From contig JAHEWK010000009.1 of NCBI GenBank assembly GCA_020740775.1, forward strand, positions 682,001 through 746,000: a stretch of 64,000 nucleotides of DNA, written 5' to 3'. The first letter of the stretch is position 1. Each line of letters begins with the position of its first letter. Source of the DNA: Ilyonectria destructans. Taxonomy: Eukaryota; Ascomycota; Sordariomycetes; Hypocreales; Nectriaceae. Shown one piece after another: positions 11,421-22,550 of this stretch. The notes beneath the pieces were generated by a model. The model was not told where the DNA came from. It saw only the letters and a program-made list of their open reading frames with translations, and did no database searches. Position numbers and translations under genes: made by a program.

Positions 11421-12165
11421 TTAGATTGCCGTAACGTCAACCCAGAACCTGGTGTCGTCCGACTGATACTTTGAGTTAGAGTCAATCTGTGCCTGGATCC
11501 ACTGAACGGCGGTTTGGTAGGTCTTGATATCTTCAGTGCCTGGGTTTGCAAGCCCCGAAGCGCCGTTGCGGTGGCCAGAGAACCACACATCGTATCCGTA
11601 GTACTCTTGGCAGTCCCAACGAGAAGCGACATCGGCGTACAGGTCCGAACTGAGATGATATTAGTAAGTAATTAAGGAATATGACGTCTTTGAGCAAAGA
11701 ACTGCTCGGACGAAGGAAGCAGCAAATACTATCTGCGAATACCATGCGTGACTGGTCAAGGGAATACGTACTTGAGCTTGGCACCGTCATTCCATTGACT
11801 CTCACTCTTTCCCACAAATCCTGCACGGGACCCGCAAACACGCAGCATACCCCAGTTCTGTTTAAAGATTCCAAAATTGGCAGAGTCGAGGGTTTTGGCA
11901 TCCCCTATACTTCTATTAGCATGTCTCATTTAACTTCCAGGCTTTAGCCCAGAGGGTTCATACCATAAACATAGTCAGTTCCCATGTTGTCTGTCTCCAG
12001 CATGGCGATTGCAAGGTCAAGAGTGTTGCCACCTGCTTTGAGAATGGCCTGCTTTCGGGTTCCAAGCCCAGACACGGTGTAACTGCCACGGTCGGCGGCG
12101 TTGGCACCTGGAAGGGCACTGGCGCCAATGAGGGCAATGCAAACGGCAGTGAAAATGGGATGCAT
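11421..12165 (-). CDS. Secreted GH134-type endo-beta-1,4-mannanase
   Basis: Three exons (11964-12165, 11772-11904, 11421-11649) with introns of 59 and 122 bp give 187 residues. A signal peptide (MHPIFTAVCIALIGASALPGANA) precedes a small single domain. The sequence resembles fungal GH134 mannanases, which have a lysozyme-like fold and cleave beta-1,4-mannan with inversion. Published work on GH134 names a catalytic Glu and Asp twelve residues apart. Here Glu57 in AMLETDNM and Asp69 in YVYGDAK have exactly that spacing. Other blocks are SANFGIFKQNW, DVWFSGHRNG and the C-terminal DDTRFWVDV. No binding module is attached. It is divergent from the sugar porter, which fits uptake of the products. 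Assignment to GH134 is from memory of the family and should be confirmed by a profile search. Confidence 0.8.
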
Positions 12166-12538
12166 GGTGATGGCTTTTGAGATGGTTCGTCGTACACTTC
12201 AATTGATTGTTGCGATACTGGAGAAAGCAGACATTGGCCCGGCTGGTCTAATACTATTTTATATTTCTAGGACAACTTGAATAGCCCTCGTACTTTGACC
12301 TTTCGGTATAGGACAAGGATTAATTCGGTATTGATGCTTTCGGAACGGAGGTATCAGTTAGATAGGATCCATTGAATATGGAACACATCACAGCTATGCA
12401 ACCGTGCTGCCTGAACTCTGTGAACTGTCATGAGCAAGTTCCCTTGGCTTGAAGGAATTGGTGGCGGTCGAACAGGGGTTCTCATGCATTACCGAGCCAC
12501 GCTAAGGTGTGAATTTGGTGAGCCCCTTTCGGTGTAGA

Positions 12539-12551
12539 CGGTACTAGACCG
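12539..12551. promoter_or_regulatory. CGG-N7-CCG inverted pair
   Basis: CGG at 12539-12541 and CCG at 12549-12551 with seven bases between. It is a possible Zn2Cys6 dimer site. Confidence 0.2.
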
Positions 12552-12788
12552 AAATTGGATGCGGGAAATCATCTTCCGTGGCTGCATCGGGCATAGAGCG
12601 CGTAACTTACTGGGATGTCCAACAGCGCCGAACCCGCTACAACACGTCCTCGTCATCATACTATGTACAGGAAGCAGCGGCAAATGGAGCCGCAACAGAG
12701 TCCGCTCCTTGCCACTCGCTCCATATGTCCCGCTCTAGTGAAGGTGATCCGGGGGCTGTAGCTGTTCTAACTGGCCGAGGGCTAACGT

Positions 12789-12800
12789 CGGAATACCCCG
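12789..12800. promoter_or_regulatory. CGG-N6-CCG inverted pair
   Basis: CGG at 12789-12791 and CCG at 12798-12800. The six-base spacing is the one known for Ppr1-type regulators. Confidence 0.25.
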
Positions 12801-12907
12801 GACTGTGAGGAAGCAGGGGATTTGTCATGAGAGCATCGTCGAGCGGACTCGAGGCTACAGGTAAAGGTCGTCTGACTTCCACATACGATGTTAACACGGC
12901 CATCCGC

Positions 12908-12924
12908 CGGAACAGAGTCTTCCG
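12908..12924. promoter_or_regulatory. CGG-N11-CCG (Gal4-type) inverted pair
   Basis: CGG at 12908-12910 and CCG at 12922-12924 with eleven bases between, the classical Gal4 spacing. It lies about 230 bp before the sugar porter start and within 4 kb of a Zn2Cys6 regulator gene. Confidence 0.35.
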
Positions 12925-13151
12925 CTGCTGTTACTCGATCCAAACGAATTCTTTTCAATGGGGCCTCAGTAGTTCCAACCGTCTACTGCCCCAGTCCTGT
13001 CTCCCCAGATTTTGGATATTAACACGCGCTAGACGCTCGAGAATTTCCTCTTAATTGTCTTCCCTCTCACCTCAACCTTGACACGATTCTTGCACATCTT
13101 GTGATTCAACCAAACAAGACTTTTCTTGTCTTTGATAGTTTGCTATCTGTC

Positions 13152-14948
13152 ATGACCGACAAGCTGACAACCCATAGCCATGATGATGGGGAGAGGGTAT
13201 GTCTGACATCGAATACACGTACACTTCATCTCACATATATGGCTTGCTGACGATTGCCACACAGAGGGAGATTACGACAAAGGTCGCTGGCGGCAATATG
13301 GTCTTCGCGGAAGCCATGATCAAGGATCCTCCGTCGGCTTGGTCCAAGGCCCAAATCTTTATATACCTCTTTTCCCTCATCGGCTTCTTCTGCAGTACCA
13401 TGAACGGCTACGACGGCTCGCTTATCAACAACCTCCTTCAGAATCCGTGGTTCAAGGCAAAGCACGGGGTTGAAAATGATGGCATTTGGGCTGGTATTGT
13501 ATCCTCAATGTACCAAATTGGCGGCGTCGTGGCGCTTCCATTCGTCGGCCCTACAATCGACGGGTTTGGTCGGCGATGGGGCATGCTGATCGGAGCCGTG
13601 TTAATTGTCATTGGAACAATTATTCAAGGTCTCTCAGAAGGTTCAAGCCAGTTCATGGGAGGCCGATTTCTGCTTGGGTTTGGCGTCTCCATTGCAGCTT
13701 CAGCAGGCCCCATGTACGTGGTCGAGATAAACCATCCCGCGTATCGCGGCCGTGTGGGCGGTATGTGCACAATCAAGTCCAAGATATGTCTTGGTGCTAA
13801 TACAAAGGCTAGCAATGTACAACACGCTGTGGTTTTCTGGTGCTATTATCGCCGCCGGAGCTGCCCGGGCAGGCTTAAACACCGGAGGAGACTACTCTTG
13901 GAGACTCATTACGTGGCTTCAGGCTCTGTTCTCAGGATTAATCATCCTCTTCAGTCTCCTTATCCCCGAATCTCCCCGATGGCTCTATGTCAACGGCAAG
14001 AAGGACATGGCAAAGGCCGTTCTCACGAAATACCACGGCAACGGAAATGCAGAGTCTCCGTGGGTTACGCTGCAGCTCCGTGAATATGAAGAGCTTCTCA
14101 ACCAGGACGGTGCGGATAAGCGTTGGTGGGACTACCGCGCTTTGTTCAGAGACCGCGCTGCCATTTACCGCCTAAGCTGCAACCTGATTGTATCAATCTT
14201 TGGCCAATGGGCTGGTAATGCAGTTTTGTCGTACTTTCTAGGCTCTGTTCTCGACACTGCTGGCTACACCGGATCCATCGAACAGGCCAACATCACATTG
14301 CTGAACAACTGTCAACAGTTTGCATTTGCTATCCTTGGCGCCTGCCTTGTGGATAAGCTCGGTCGTCGTCCGCTGTTGCTTTTCTCCTTTGGCGCGTGTG
14401 CTGTTGTCTGGCTCGGCATGACGATTGCGACATCTCAGTTCTCAAAATCGTATGCAGGCGATGACGCAGATGGAAATCCCATATATTCGAACCAGGCCGC
14501 GTCGAAAACCTCTCTGGCTCTGATTTTCATCTTTGGCTCTGTCTTCTCTTTCGGTATCACCCCTTTGCAGGCCCTTTACCCCGTCGAAGTCCTGTCGTTC
14601 GAAATGCGCGCAAAGGGCATGGCATTTTCTAACTTGGCTGTTAACGCTGCGGGACTCCTGAACCAGTACGCTTGGCCGGTTTCCATGAAGAAAATTGGTT
14701 GGAAGACGTACATTATCTTCACGCTGTGGGATGTGGTCCAGCTCTTTGTGGTCTATATGGTTATCCCTGAAACCAAGGGTCGCACAGTAAGTACCCTGAT
14801 ACATCTACATGAGCATCCAATTAACTCCTACCAGTTGGAACAACTTGATGAGATCTTTACTGCCAAAAACCCAGTCAAGATGTCCACTCAAAAAAGAACT
14901 CTTGCCGTTGACAATCATGGCGGGGTGGTGAATGTCGAAAAGGTGTAA
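13152..14948 (+). CDS. MFS sugar porter
   Basis: Four exons (13152-13196, 13265-13760, 13813-14786, 14835-14948) give 542 residues. The introns are 68, 52, 48 bp, and the first separates a 15-residue N-terminus (MTDKLTTHSHDDGER) from the body. The protein is a 12-helix sugar transporter of the major facilitator superfamily, fungal lactose-permease-like group. Visible signatures are GFGRRWG after helix 2, GGRFLLGFG in helix 4, IPESPRWL before the central loop, DKLGRRPLL after helix 8 and IPETKGRT after helix 12. It should import mono- or oligosaccharides with protons at the plasma membrane. The exact sugar cannot be read from the sequence. The neighbouring mannanase suggests mannose or manno-oligosaccharides, which is inference. 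Confidence 0.9.
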
Positions 14949-16298
14949 GAAGCTAGTCATGTTGGATTAGGGCGGGCTAGGAGCAACGAATGGTGGAGAT
15001 AGGCAATCAAGGTGATTCGTAATGCTTCCGAATCAGGCATGTGAAATTTTGTTCTTACAACGCCATTCCATCGCCTGAAACCATGATCCTGTGAGTTCAA
15101 TGGCTGCCTTGGGTTGAGGTAAATTATGGTGTGCTCTGTGGATCCGCGGAATTTCCCCGTCGTCCCGTTTCATCTAGCAAGAATACGAGTCTTGGTTTGT
15201 GTGCCAATTAGCGAATCCTTCCGTTGCAAAAAAATACTCTCGTACTTGGATTGGACTTGTGTAACAGTCCAAGCTTGTTTTTAATGCGCAGGACGAGGGA
15301 GGGAAAAGCGTTGCACATCTGCACATAATTAAGCAAGTGACTGAGGAGTGGAGAAGACACATTAGTGCTTGTCGCTGCGACACATGAACCACGCTGTACC
15401 ATAAGCTCTTGCACATTGGATGGAGAGCCAATAGATACGGCTTCGAAGGTGGCATCTAGAGATCCATGAAAGATTGATTTGCTACAGGAGCCCTCACATA
15501 GAGAGACTCCAAGCGCCTGGCGAGATCGGAAATGATCCGTCCCAGGCGTGACCTCGGCAGCATGGGATGGCACCTGGACCGCTAAGCTTGAAATGGTCTG
15601 AGAAGAAGCCGCTCCGTGGGTCAACTGCCCCAATGAGGCTAGGAGATGGTTGGCCGGAGGGTTCTAGGTTTGGTAGAAGGACGGGCAAATGGAGGAGGAT
15701 TTGAGGCCATGCTAGCGAAGAGTCCTTTGACAGATGCGCCCCAGCTTGGGGAACATGAGCCCTGCATAACCCCGTGTTTAGTGGTCTAGAACCGGCGGAT
15801 TGAACTGTCACCACTGCCTACGCACTCCCACTGTCGTATCCTTGTTGCTTAATTGAGAGCCACCGCATCAAGAGGGGAAGACGGTGAGCCCGCCGGCCAT
15901 GACTCTCCCCACTCCCTCCCAAGATTGAGCTTGTCACAATGAAACCCCGGATTTTCTGCTCATCACCCGTCTCTCCCCCGCCACACCAATCCCAACATTA
16001 CCACGGCCGGCCTGCTGACCGGCACTTGACACCCCTACAGTCTACGACGTACTTACCCAGTACTCCCTAGTAGCATCGGGACCACCCCATTTACCCCAAA
16101 CGCCCCCTCACCAGACCGTCTCACGTGCTGTCCAGTCCCAGGTTTCTGCTATTTCTCTCCTGTCGCAGCAGGTTCACGTCCCTTTCTCCGGGGAGACTAG
16201 CCGTGACTGATGACTCTGCTGGCCTCAACGTATCTTCCATTATCGTCGGCCTTGTGTCAATTACCTAAGGATTCGAGACGCCCTTTCTAGCCTCGAAC
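14949..16298. other. Intergenic, upstream of regulator gene
   Basis: About 1.35 kb with no supported gene. From about 15850 to 16290 it is rich in C and T on the + strand, as in leaders of long fungal 5' UTRs, and holds a CCAAT near 15994. Open frames on the minus strand at 15208-15814 have no domain or splice support. Confidence 0.45.
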
Positions 16299-18640
16299 AT
16301 GTTTTACCAGTGTAGGTCGACCCACTCAGCTTTTTTGCCCTGCCCACATTTCCCTAACATGACTTGATACGTCAAGTCCAAGGCGTCCAAGACAGTGACC
16401 GCTCGTCACCGTCTCAAGGCGACACTTCGCAAGCCAGGAAGCCCGGAAAAAGTCCCCATGCCTGCGTCGAGTGCCAGCGCCGCAAAATTCGCTGCGATGG
16501 TAGCCATCCTTGCCGCCAATGTCTCTCCAGCCGCTCCGAGAAGCGTTGTGTCTATGACAAGCATCGGCAGCGAGTTCTTCCTTCAAAAAAGTTGGTTACC
16601 ACACCTACAGCGCTCAATCGCCTCGTCCTAATTCCCGACTGCCTGGTACTGACACGTTTTAGGATGCTGGAAGACTTGTCACAGAACCTTGAGGAGTGTC
16701 GCACAGTCTTGAGGCGTCTGTATCCCAATCACCACGTCAAATCTCTCCTCCCTCTATCAAGACAGGAATTATGCCATCTCCTGGGCCAACCAGGAGAGGC
16801 GGAGACGGTTGATGTCCTACCATCTCCCTCACTCAGCACGCTCGAAAAACCACTCGGTTTTGAGCAAATGCCTACCGAAGAGTCGGAATGGGACGAAGAG
16901 CGGCGAGATCGAGATCCTATACCTGCAGAGGCCGATGATATCAACGCCCTTTCACTTACCATGGATAGAACAACCTCATATCTCGGCGCATCTTCTGTCA
17001 AAGCCGCTTTGATGGTCATGCTCAAGGTTGAACCTCGACTGCGAGCAGCCTTGGCGTCGCCTCCGAAAGCTCCTGGTGAGAAAACAAGTGGCGGTCCAGT
17101 TTTCTGCCACCTCTTCAAACCTCCCAAGGAGAACTCCCCAATCGCATGGACTTGGAAGGGCCAGACATTCGTTGATGCTTATTTCAAGCGCTTACATATT
17201 TTTACTCCAATGCTCGATGAAGTTACGTTCCGCGCAGACTACCTCAAAGGTCAGAGACAGGATGCACCTTGGCTTTCGTTGCTGAACATGGTTTTCGCCA
17301 TGGGCAACATCATGGCTACAACATCAAGCGACTTGAACCACGTCAAGTATTATAATCAAGCCATGGAGCATCTCCATCTCAGCGCCTTTGGAAGCAGCCA
17401 TATCGAGACTGTGCAAGCATTGACCCTTCTAGGTGGCCATTACCTCCATTACATGAACCGGCCGAACATGGCCCATGCTATTCTAGGCGCCACAATCAGA
17501 ATGGCAAGCGCGCTTGGTTTACATCGGGAGTCCCTCACACAGAAGAGCAGCGGTGTTGCAGTGGCCGAAACACGGCGGCGAACATGGTGGTCCTTGTTCT
17601 GTCTTGATACATGGACCACGACGACCATGGGCCGTCCCTCATTTGGACGATGGGGACCTGCAATCAATATTCAACCGCCAAAGTTGATCACTAACGAGGT
17701 AGTTTCTGTAACCCAGTCTCGTGAATTGTAGCATTCTGACTTGACTTAGGAGGACCACGACTCCGCCCAGCAAGCAGGCATCATGCCACTTCTTGAAAAC
17801 ATCAAATTCTGCAAAATCGCCACGCAAATCCAAGATGTTCTCGCATTGTCACCTCTTCTAAACAAGGAAGACCGTGGTCATCTAGATGGACTGCTAGTCG
17901 ACTGGTATAACAAATTGCCGTGGCTCCTCCAAACTACAGAACCTTGCGCAGAGCCACTCAGCCTCTCTCGATGCGTTATGAAGTGGCGGTACTGGAATCT
18001 ACGTATTCTGCTTTACCGCCATACTCTCCTCACTCTAGCCAGTAACAGCAAAGGTTTGACGTTGACTGAGCACGACGTTTCTGCAATAGAAACATGTCAA
18101 GAACTTGCCAAGGCGACTATTGATGATATAAAAACAGAGTGGATGCGACATCAGATGTCTGGTTGGAATGCTGTGTGGTTTCTATACCAGGCTGTCATGA
18201 TACCCCTGGTTAGCATTCTATGGCAACCTAAAAGTCCGTCACTCCCCGAGTGGCAGAGCCAGGTTGAGACAGCCCTAGGGCTCTTTAATGCCATGGAGGA
18301 TTGGTCACTTACAGCACGCCGAAGTCGAGACGTCGTGAGCCAAATATATAATGCGAGCTGCCAATTTTCCAGTCACGATAGTAGCCCTCCGCAGGGCGGG
18401 CACGGCGAACAGGGACAATTGGTGGAAAGCATTCATGCGTCGCCTATTGGGCTTGAGACGGATGACGTGGTCAACATGCTAGATCAAGACTGGTTGTGGG
18501 ATGTTGACGGTCTGTTTTGGGAACAACAAACGCTACTACCAGTTGAGGATGACATTTTTGGGGTTGAAAACGACATGATGTCTGGAGACTATTTGTCTTT
18601 AGACAGGGATGGCACGTATGCCAATATTGAAAGTATATAA
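16299..18640 (+). CDS. Zn2Cys6 (Gal4-type) transcription factor
   Basis: Four exons (16299-16311, 16377-16590, 16663-17698, 17750-18640) give 717 residues. The DNA-binding domain at about residues 34-62 has six cysteines in the pattern C-x2-C-x6-C-x5-C-x2-C-x8-C (CVECQRRKIRC, then CRQC, then RC). A linker and a short coiled region (MLEDLSQNLEECRTVL) follow. The middle matches the fungal-specific regulatory domain, with blocks such as RRRTWWSLFCLDTWTTTTMGRPS. The C-terminus is acidic and aromatic (DWLWDVDGLFW), a likely activation region. The first exon is only 13 bases and is the least certain part. The 72-bp second intron is a multiple of three without stops, so retention would not break the frame. 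Nearby genes suggest control of polysaccharide use. Confidence 0.85.
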
Positions 18641-19063
18641 CGATGGAATTCGCAGAATTGAATAATGAATGATATCCGGACTGGAGTGTCGACAAATGGA
18701 TAACCTCGCTTCAATGGATTAGCTATGTACATCAACGACAGTAAATTCTAGTATAAGAGCATAAATATTTAATGCAGGACTGATGATAATTTGGCCAAAT
18801 TATTACGTTACACGGTGGAAGACAATACTGAGCCAAGGTGCCCAGTAATGCGACGTAAACCACTATGTTGCAGCCAATTACCCACTGTGGGTTCAATAAT
18901 ATTCGCCAACGGCAGGAACAAGTTATCTCATTGTATATACTTAAAGTCCTTGGCATGATACTCTAATGCTGGTGTTATGTACAAGGATTAAAGGGCGTAG
19001 CTTAAACTAAATCTCGGTCTAGGGCGAACGGCATACGTAGCAAAGAATTGTCGAGCCGAGAAA
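18641..19063. other. Intergenic between convergent genes
   Basis: Shared 3' region of the regulator (+) and the lactonase-like gene (-). AT-rich; no gene seen. Confidence 0.5.
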
Positions 19064-20681
19064 TTAGATGAGCTTCACGCCTGAAGCCGCGAGGGTGACG
19101 TAGAACAACTTGGTCTGTCCGGTGATGATCATGCGTCCAGTACCAGCAAACTGGAAGTTGGCAGCGGTGGTTCCGGTGTAGATCTTGCCGATCAGCTTGC
19201 CAGAGGCATTCCAGACGTGGACACCATCACCGCAGCCAGCGTACACGCGACCCTTGGAATCGGTGTGGACACCTGTCACTCGAGAATTAGTATATTACGG
19301 AGATGTAAAGGACCATAGAGAAAACTAACCATCGGGAATGAAAGAAGCGACGTAGGCAAAAGTCTTGCGGTTCTGCCAAGTGCCGTCGGCGTTGACGTCA
19401 AACGAGTAGACCGAGGCTGGGGAAGACAAGTTGCGGCCGTAGAATCCGAGGGCAATTCCAGTGTCAGTAACGTAAGCGTTCTTGCCGCTGGGGGAGAAGG
19501 TAACGCCTATTCATCATTAGAAACTTGTGCCGGTGCCATTTTCAAGCGAGACTTACCGTTGGGCAGCGTGAAATCATCGGCAACAACGGCAACAGCGCCA
19601 GTCTTGAAGTTGTATCGGTAGACTTGGTTTCGCAGACCAGGGACCGGGCGGAAATCCTGGAGGTAACCGTAGAGAGTATCGGTGAAGTAGAGGTCACCGT
19701 TACGGGGGCTGACGACCAGGTCGTTCAGGGAGTTGAACTGTCGGCCAAAGTAGTTGTTCAGGAGGACTGTGGTTGATTAGCGTAACGTTCTTTGGGCAGT
19801 TTTTCGTCACATCGCTTGGTGACGGAGGGGACTATGAAGCTTACCGGTGGTGTTATAGGGTGCCTTGGGGTTCATCATATAGAGCGCTGATGGCACATCA
19901 TCGCCTTGACCTTCTCCGGCGAAGATGATGTTACCCTTGTAGTAAGTTCCACCTGAACGTTGTTAGTGTGATGTCACCCACCAAGTCAGGGGAGTACTGT
20001 ACCATTGGGGTTGATAACCTGGGGGTTTGATGGCACAACCGTCACCGTCACCTCCTTGCCGTAGTTCTTTCCCTTTCGCACCTTCTCGGCCTCCTTCAGA
20101 GAAATCTTCTGGATGATGGACGACTTGTTCAGGCCGGTCCCAGCGGCAGGGGCGCCGGCATTTTGGACGAAGAAGACTTCATCAGTAGGAGGGTACCTGG
20201 TATTGTTAGATCGCCTGCGACAGAAAATGCCACGTTAGATTGGATGACTTACCACACGACGGCCTCGTGGAAGATGGGGTCAGTCTTAGACGTAGCGATC
20301 AGAGTCAAGGAAGGGTCCTTTCCAATCACATCGTAAAACTCTTCGTCGTACACGTGGAAAGGCTTCGCAGTGAGAGACTTCTGCGTTACCCCGGGCCAAA
20401 GAAACACCTGGTCTCGAGTCAGCAGTGCCCGTATACGGTAATGGATATATGACGAGGGGGAGCAAGTGGGGTCATGGTGGTGAGAGCGAAGGTGAGGGGC
20501 AACATACGGTCGAGTCGTTGGCCTGCAGAGGAGGTGGCACATCATCCAAGACGTTGAAAGTCTTCTGGTTGATGATCTGGGCCGTGGAAGGCAGTTTGGC
20601 GGCCAGGGCACCCCATGAGGCGAGATCCAGTCCCGAGTGGACGAGGATCCCAGCAGCAAGCACAGCGAGAGTAGAAGGCAT
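19064..20681 (-). CDS. Secreted SMP-30/gluconolactonase-like protein
   Basis: Seven exons (20508-20681, 20253-20407, 20003-20196, 19845-19952, 19557-19766, 19330-19506, 19064-19272) give 408 residues. All six introns (100, 56, 50, 78, 50 and 57 bp) have GT...AG ends and preserve the frame. The N-terminus is hydrophobic and signal-like (MPSTLAVLAAGILVHSG). The body is a six-bladed beta-propeller of the SMP-30/gluconolaconase/LRE type. Seen blocks include FHEAVVWYPPTDEVFF at the start of the propeller, NSLNDLVVSPRNGDLYFTD with the metal-binding Asn-Asp, YVTDTG, and HTDSKGRVYAGCGDGVHVW. The family hydrolyses sugar lactones such as gluconolactone with a divalent metal. It closes the cluster with the mannanase, porter and regulator, where it could act on oxidised sugars. 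Enzyme class is well supported; substrate is not. Confidence 0.87.
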
Positions 20682-22550
20682 CGTGGGTAAGGTAATGATG
20701 GTGCTTGTTTGGATCGTAAGGTGATGAGATGCAGGTTGCTGCAGGAGATATTAATATGCTTCAGCGAGCACTCCTGCCGCGCGTTGATCATTACCCGTTC
20801 CAAATTATGGAGTAGTATCAAATCAAAGAATAAGATTACCAACTGTTGGCCATGAGACATTAATCGTGGACGGCATCGAAATCCCCAGGGCCTAATCGGC
20901 CTTTCGCCTCGAGTTGGGTCAAGACCCGTACATTAAGCTCACTTTACGCTTATCCGGATCCACGTTCATACTTGCACCCGCAGGCTATAATCTCGCATCT
21001 CAGGGCCTCGTACGACGGGGTGACCGGCAACCGCGGACAGCGGCTGCGCTCAAGTTCATGCGGGAAGGTTCATGGCGGTAGCGATCATCAGCTGCAGGTT
21101 CATGCCAAGGCACCAGATGCCAAGCCGCTAGAATACGAGCTGGAGAATGGGCTACTGATGTATGTACGTACAAAAACATGGTGGTCCTACGTACATACCG
21201 TGGTCCGTTGCCGGGGAGTAAACGCAAAACGCCACGAAAAAACTCAACCGCTGACTGACGAATCCGACGACGCGGCATGCGTTGGTTGCAGGGAAGGGGT
21301 TGCAGTCATTAATCAACCCGCATGACAAGGCTCTAGGGGCCCATCCGGGTGCAGACAACACACACGGCATATCTCACACGCCGGTATACCTTCCTAAGCG
21401 AGTGCTGGCGTTACCACCCTCGCGCTGAAGAAGCAAGCTCTAGAAGCGTTACACGTCAAAGCTTCGACCGCACGCGGAAGCCCGGAAGCCATCATCACAG
21501 ATCCGACATGCTTATTGTTAGAGTGCTCACACTAGACGATAGAGGCTAGGCCGTATCCACCGTGATGTACGATCCAGGGGCTCGGACGGCGGAGAAGTGT
21601 TCCGTTCCCCGGCTTCCCCCAGAGCCCGGACGAAAATCCGACAATCCTTGGCGACTGCTTCGGGAAACAAGGCCGCTCATCCCGCCTTCTCGGCAGCTGG
21701 AAGACGTAGTCGAAGTCGGGGAGGCGGGCGGGATTCTCGGTGACCGAACAGAGGGGCCTGTCAACTAGCAGGGATGACAACCAACAACGAAAGACAGCGC
21801 TCCACAATCCCACAGACTCAGCACACACAGTACCCCGAATGACACTTCCGCAGGGAATCTAGAAAACCTTGCGAATGTTGAATGGGTCGAGTTGTCGGGC
21901 CTGTTGGTTTGGCCACAGCAACCACTTCAGCGGAACCGAGAGAATTGCCGCACCCACCACTCGTTCGTTCCGTATCTCTGGGACAAACCGTCTGCGCCTC
22001 TGGGACAAACTGCCGAACCCTCGGCCAGGTGCTGCCTGTACTTCTACAACGCATGTACAGTGTCCAATCGCCAAGAGACTACAACTTGCACCCCGGAACC
22101 CTGCCCGGCGATTCCTTGGTTGCTTGGCTACATGGTCGGAAGAAGAAGCGCCGCACTAGCAAAACTCAAATATCCAAGACAACTGGTGATTTTAGGAGGG
22201 CTTTTTGTTATCCATTTTAAATCATCCGAGATGGAAAAAATGGAGCAGGCGAGACCGCCACAATTATGCACGAGGCGGGCTGGGGCTGTTCCTCGAGCAA
22301 GCACTAGCTGTCACCTATACCATGGCTGAATTAGCAGTAGACGGCGCGTATCGGCGCATTTTGGCAAAAGGAAGGGTCTTGGCAGCCACGAGGGGATCAA
22401 CTGTCAATCTTCTCAAATGCTGGCTCTGATCTGTTGGCCAAGTCCCTCTTCCATTTGAGCATCGCCATCCTCGCGGATCCAGGTCTTGTCTGTTGCTCCG
22501 CACGCTTGTCCATCCCGTCTTCTGCCCCTGGTTTGGGGCCAGCCAACAAC
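20682..22550. other. Intergenic, upstream of two divergent genes
   Basis: A 1.9-kb spacer between the lactonase-like gene (-) and the first 7TM-like gene (+). Open frames occur on both strands between 20970 and 22330, but none shows a domain or family resemblance. The GC-rich part at about 21550-22130 makes long chance frames likely. Confidence 0.45.
21976..22010 (+). repeat. Two 13-bp direct repeats, period 22
   Basis: CTCTGGGACAAAC occurs at 21976-21988 and again at 21998-22010. It may be a regulatory direct repeat or chance. Confidence 0.4.

Larger units (their letters stand above)
12166..13151. promoter_or_regulatory. Bidirectional promoter of mannanase and sugar porter
   Basis: A 986-bp spacer between the two divergent start codons. 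It contains several inverted CGG pairs of the kind bound by Zn2Cys6 dimers, at 12539-12551, 12789-12800 and 12908-12924. ATTGG (reverse CCAAT) occurs near 12458 and 12554. No gene is supported here. Co-regulation is inferred from the arrangement. Confidence 0.5.

Noticed and set aside
13199..14083. 294-codon frame as sugar porter N-terminus
   Set aside because: Its start lies inside the first intron and its last 90 codons are intron plus the wrong frame. The spliced model restores the MFS signatures.
20249..20860. 203-codon minus-strand frame over the lactonase start
   Set aside because: It runs through an intron and past the signal-peptide ATG in a different frame. The seven-exon model gives continuous SMP-30 homology.
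22434..22550. Upstream extension of paralogue A by 39 codons
   Set aside because: It begins at a non-ATG codon and has no counterpart in paralogue B.
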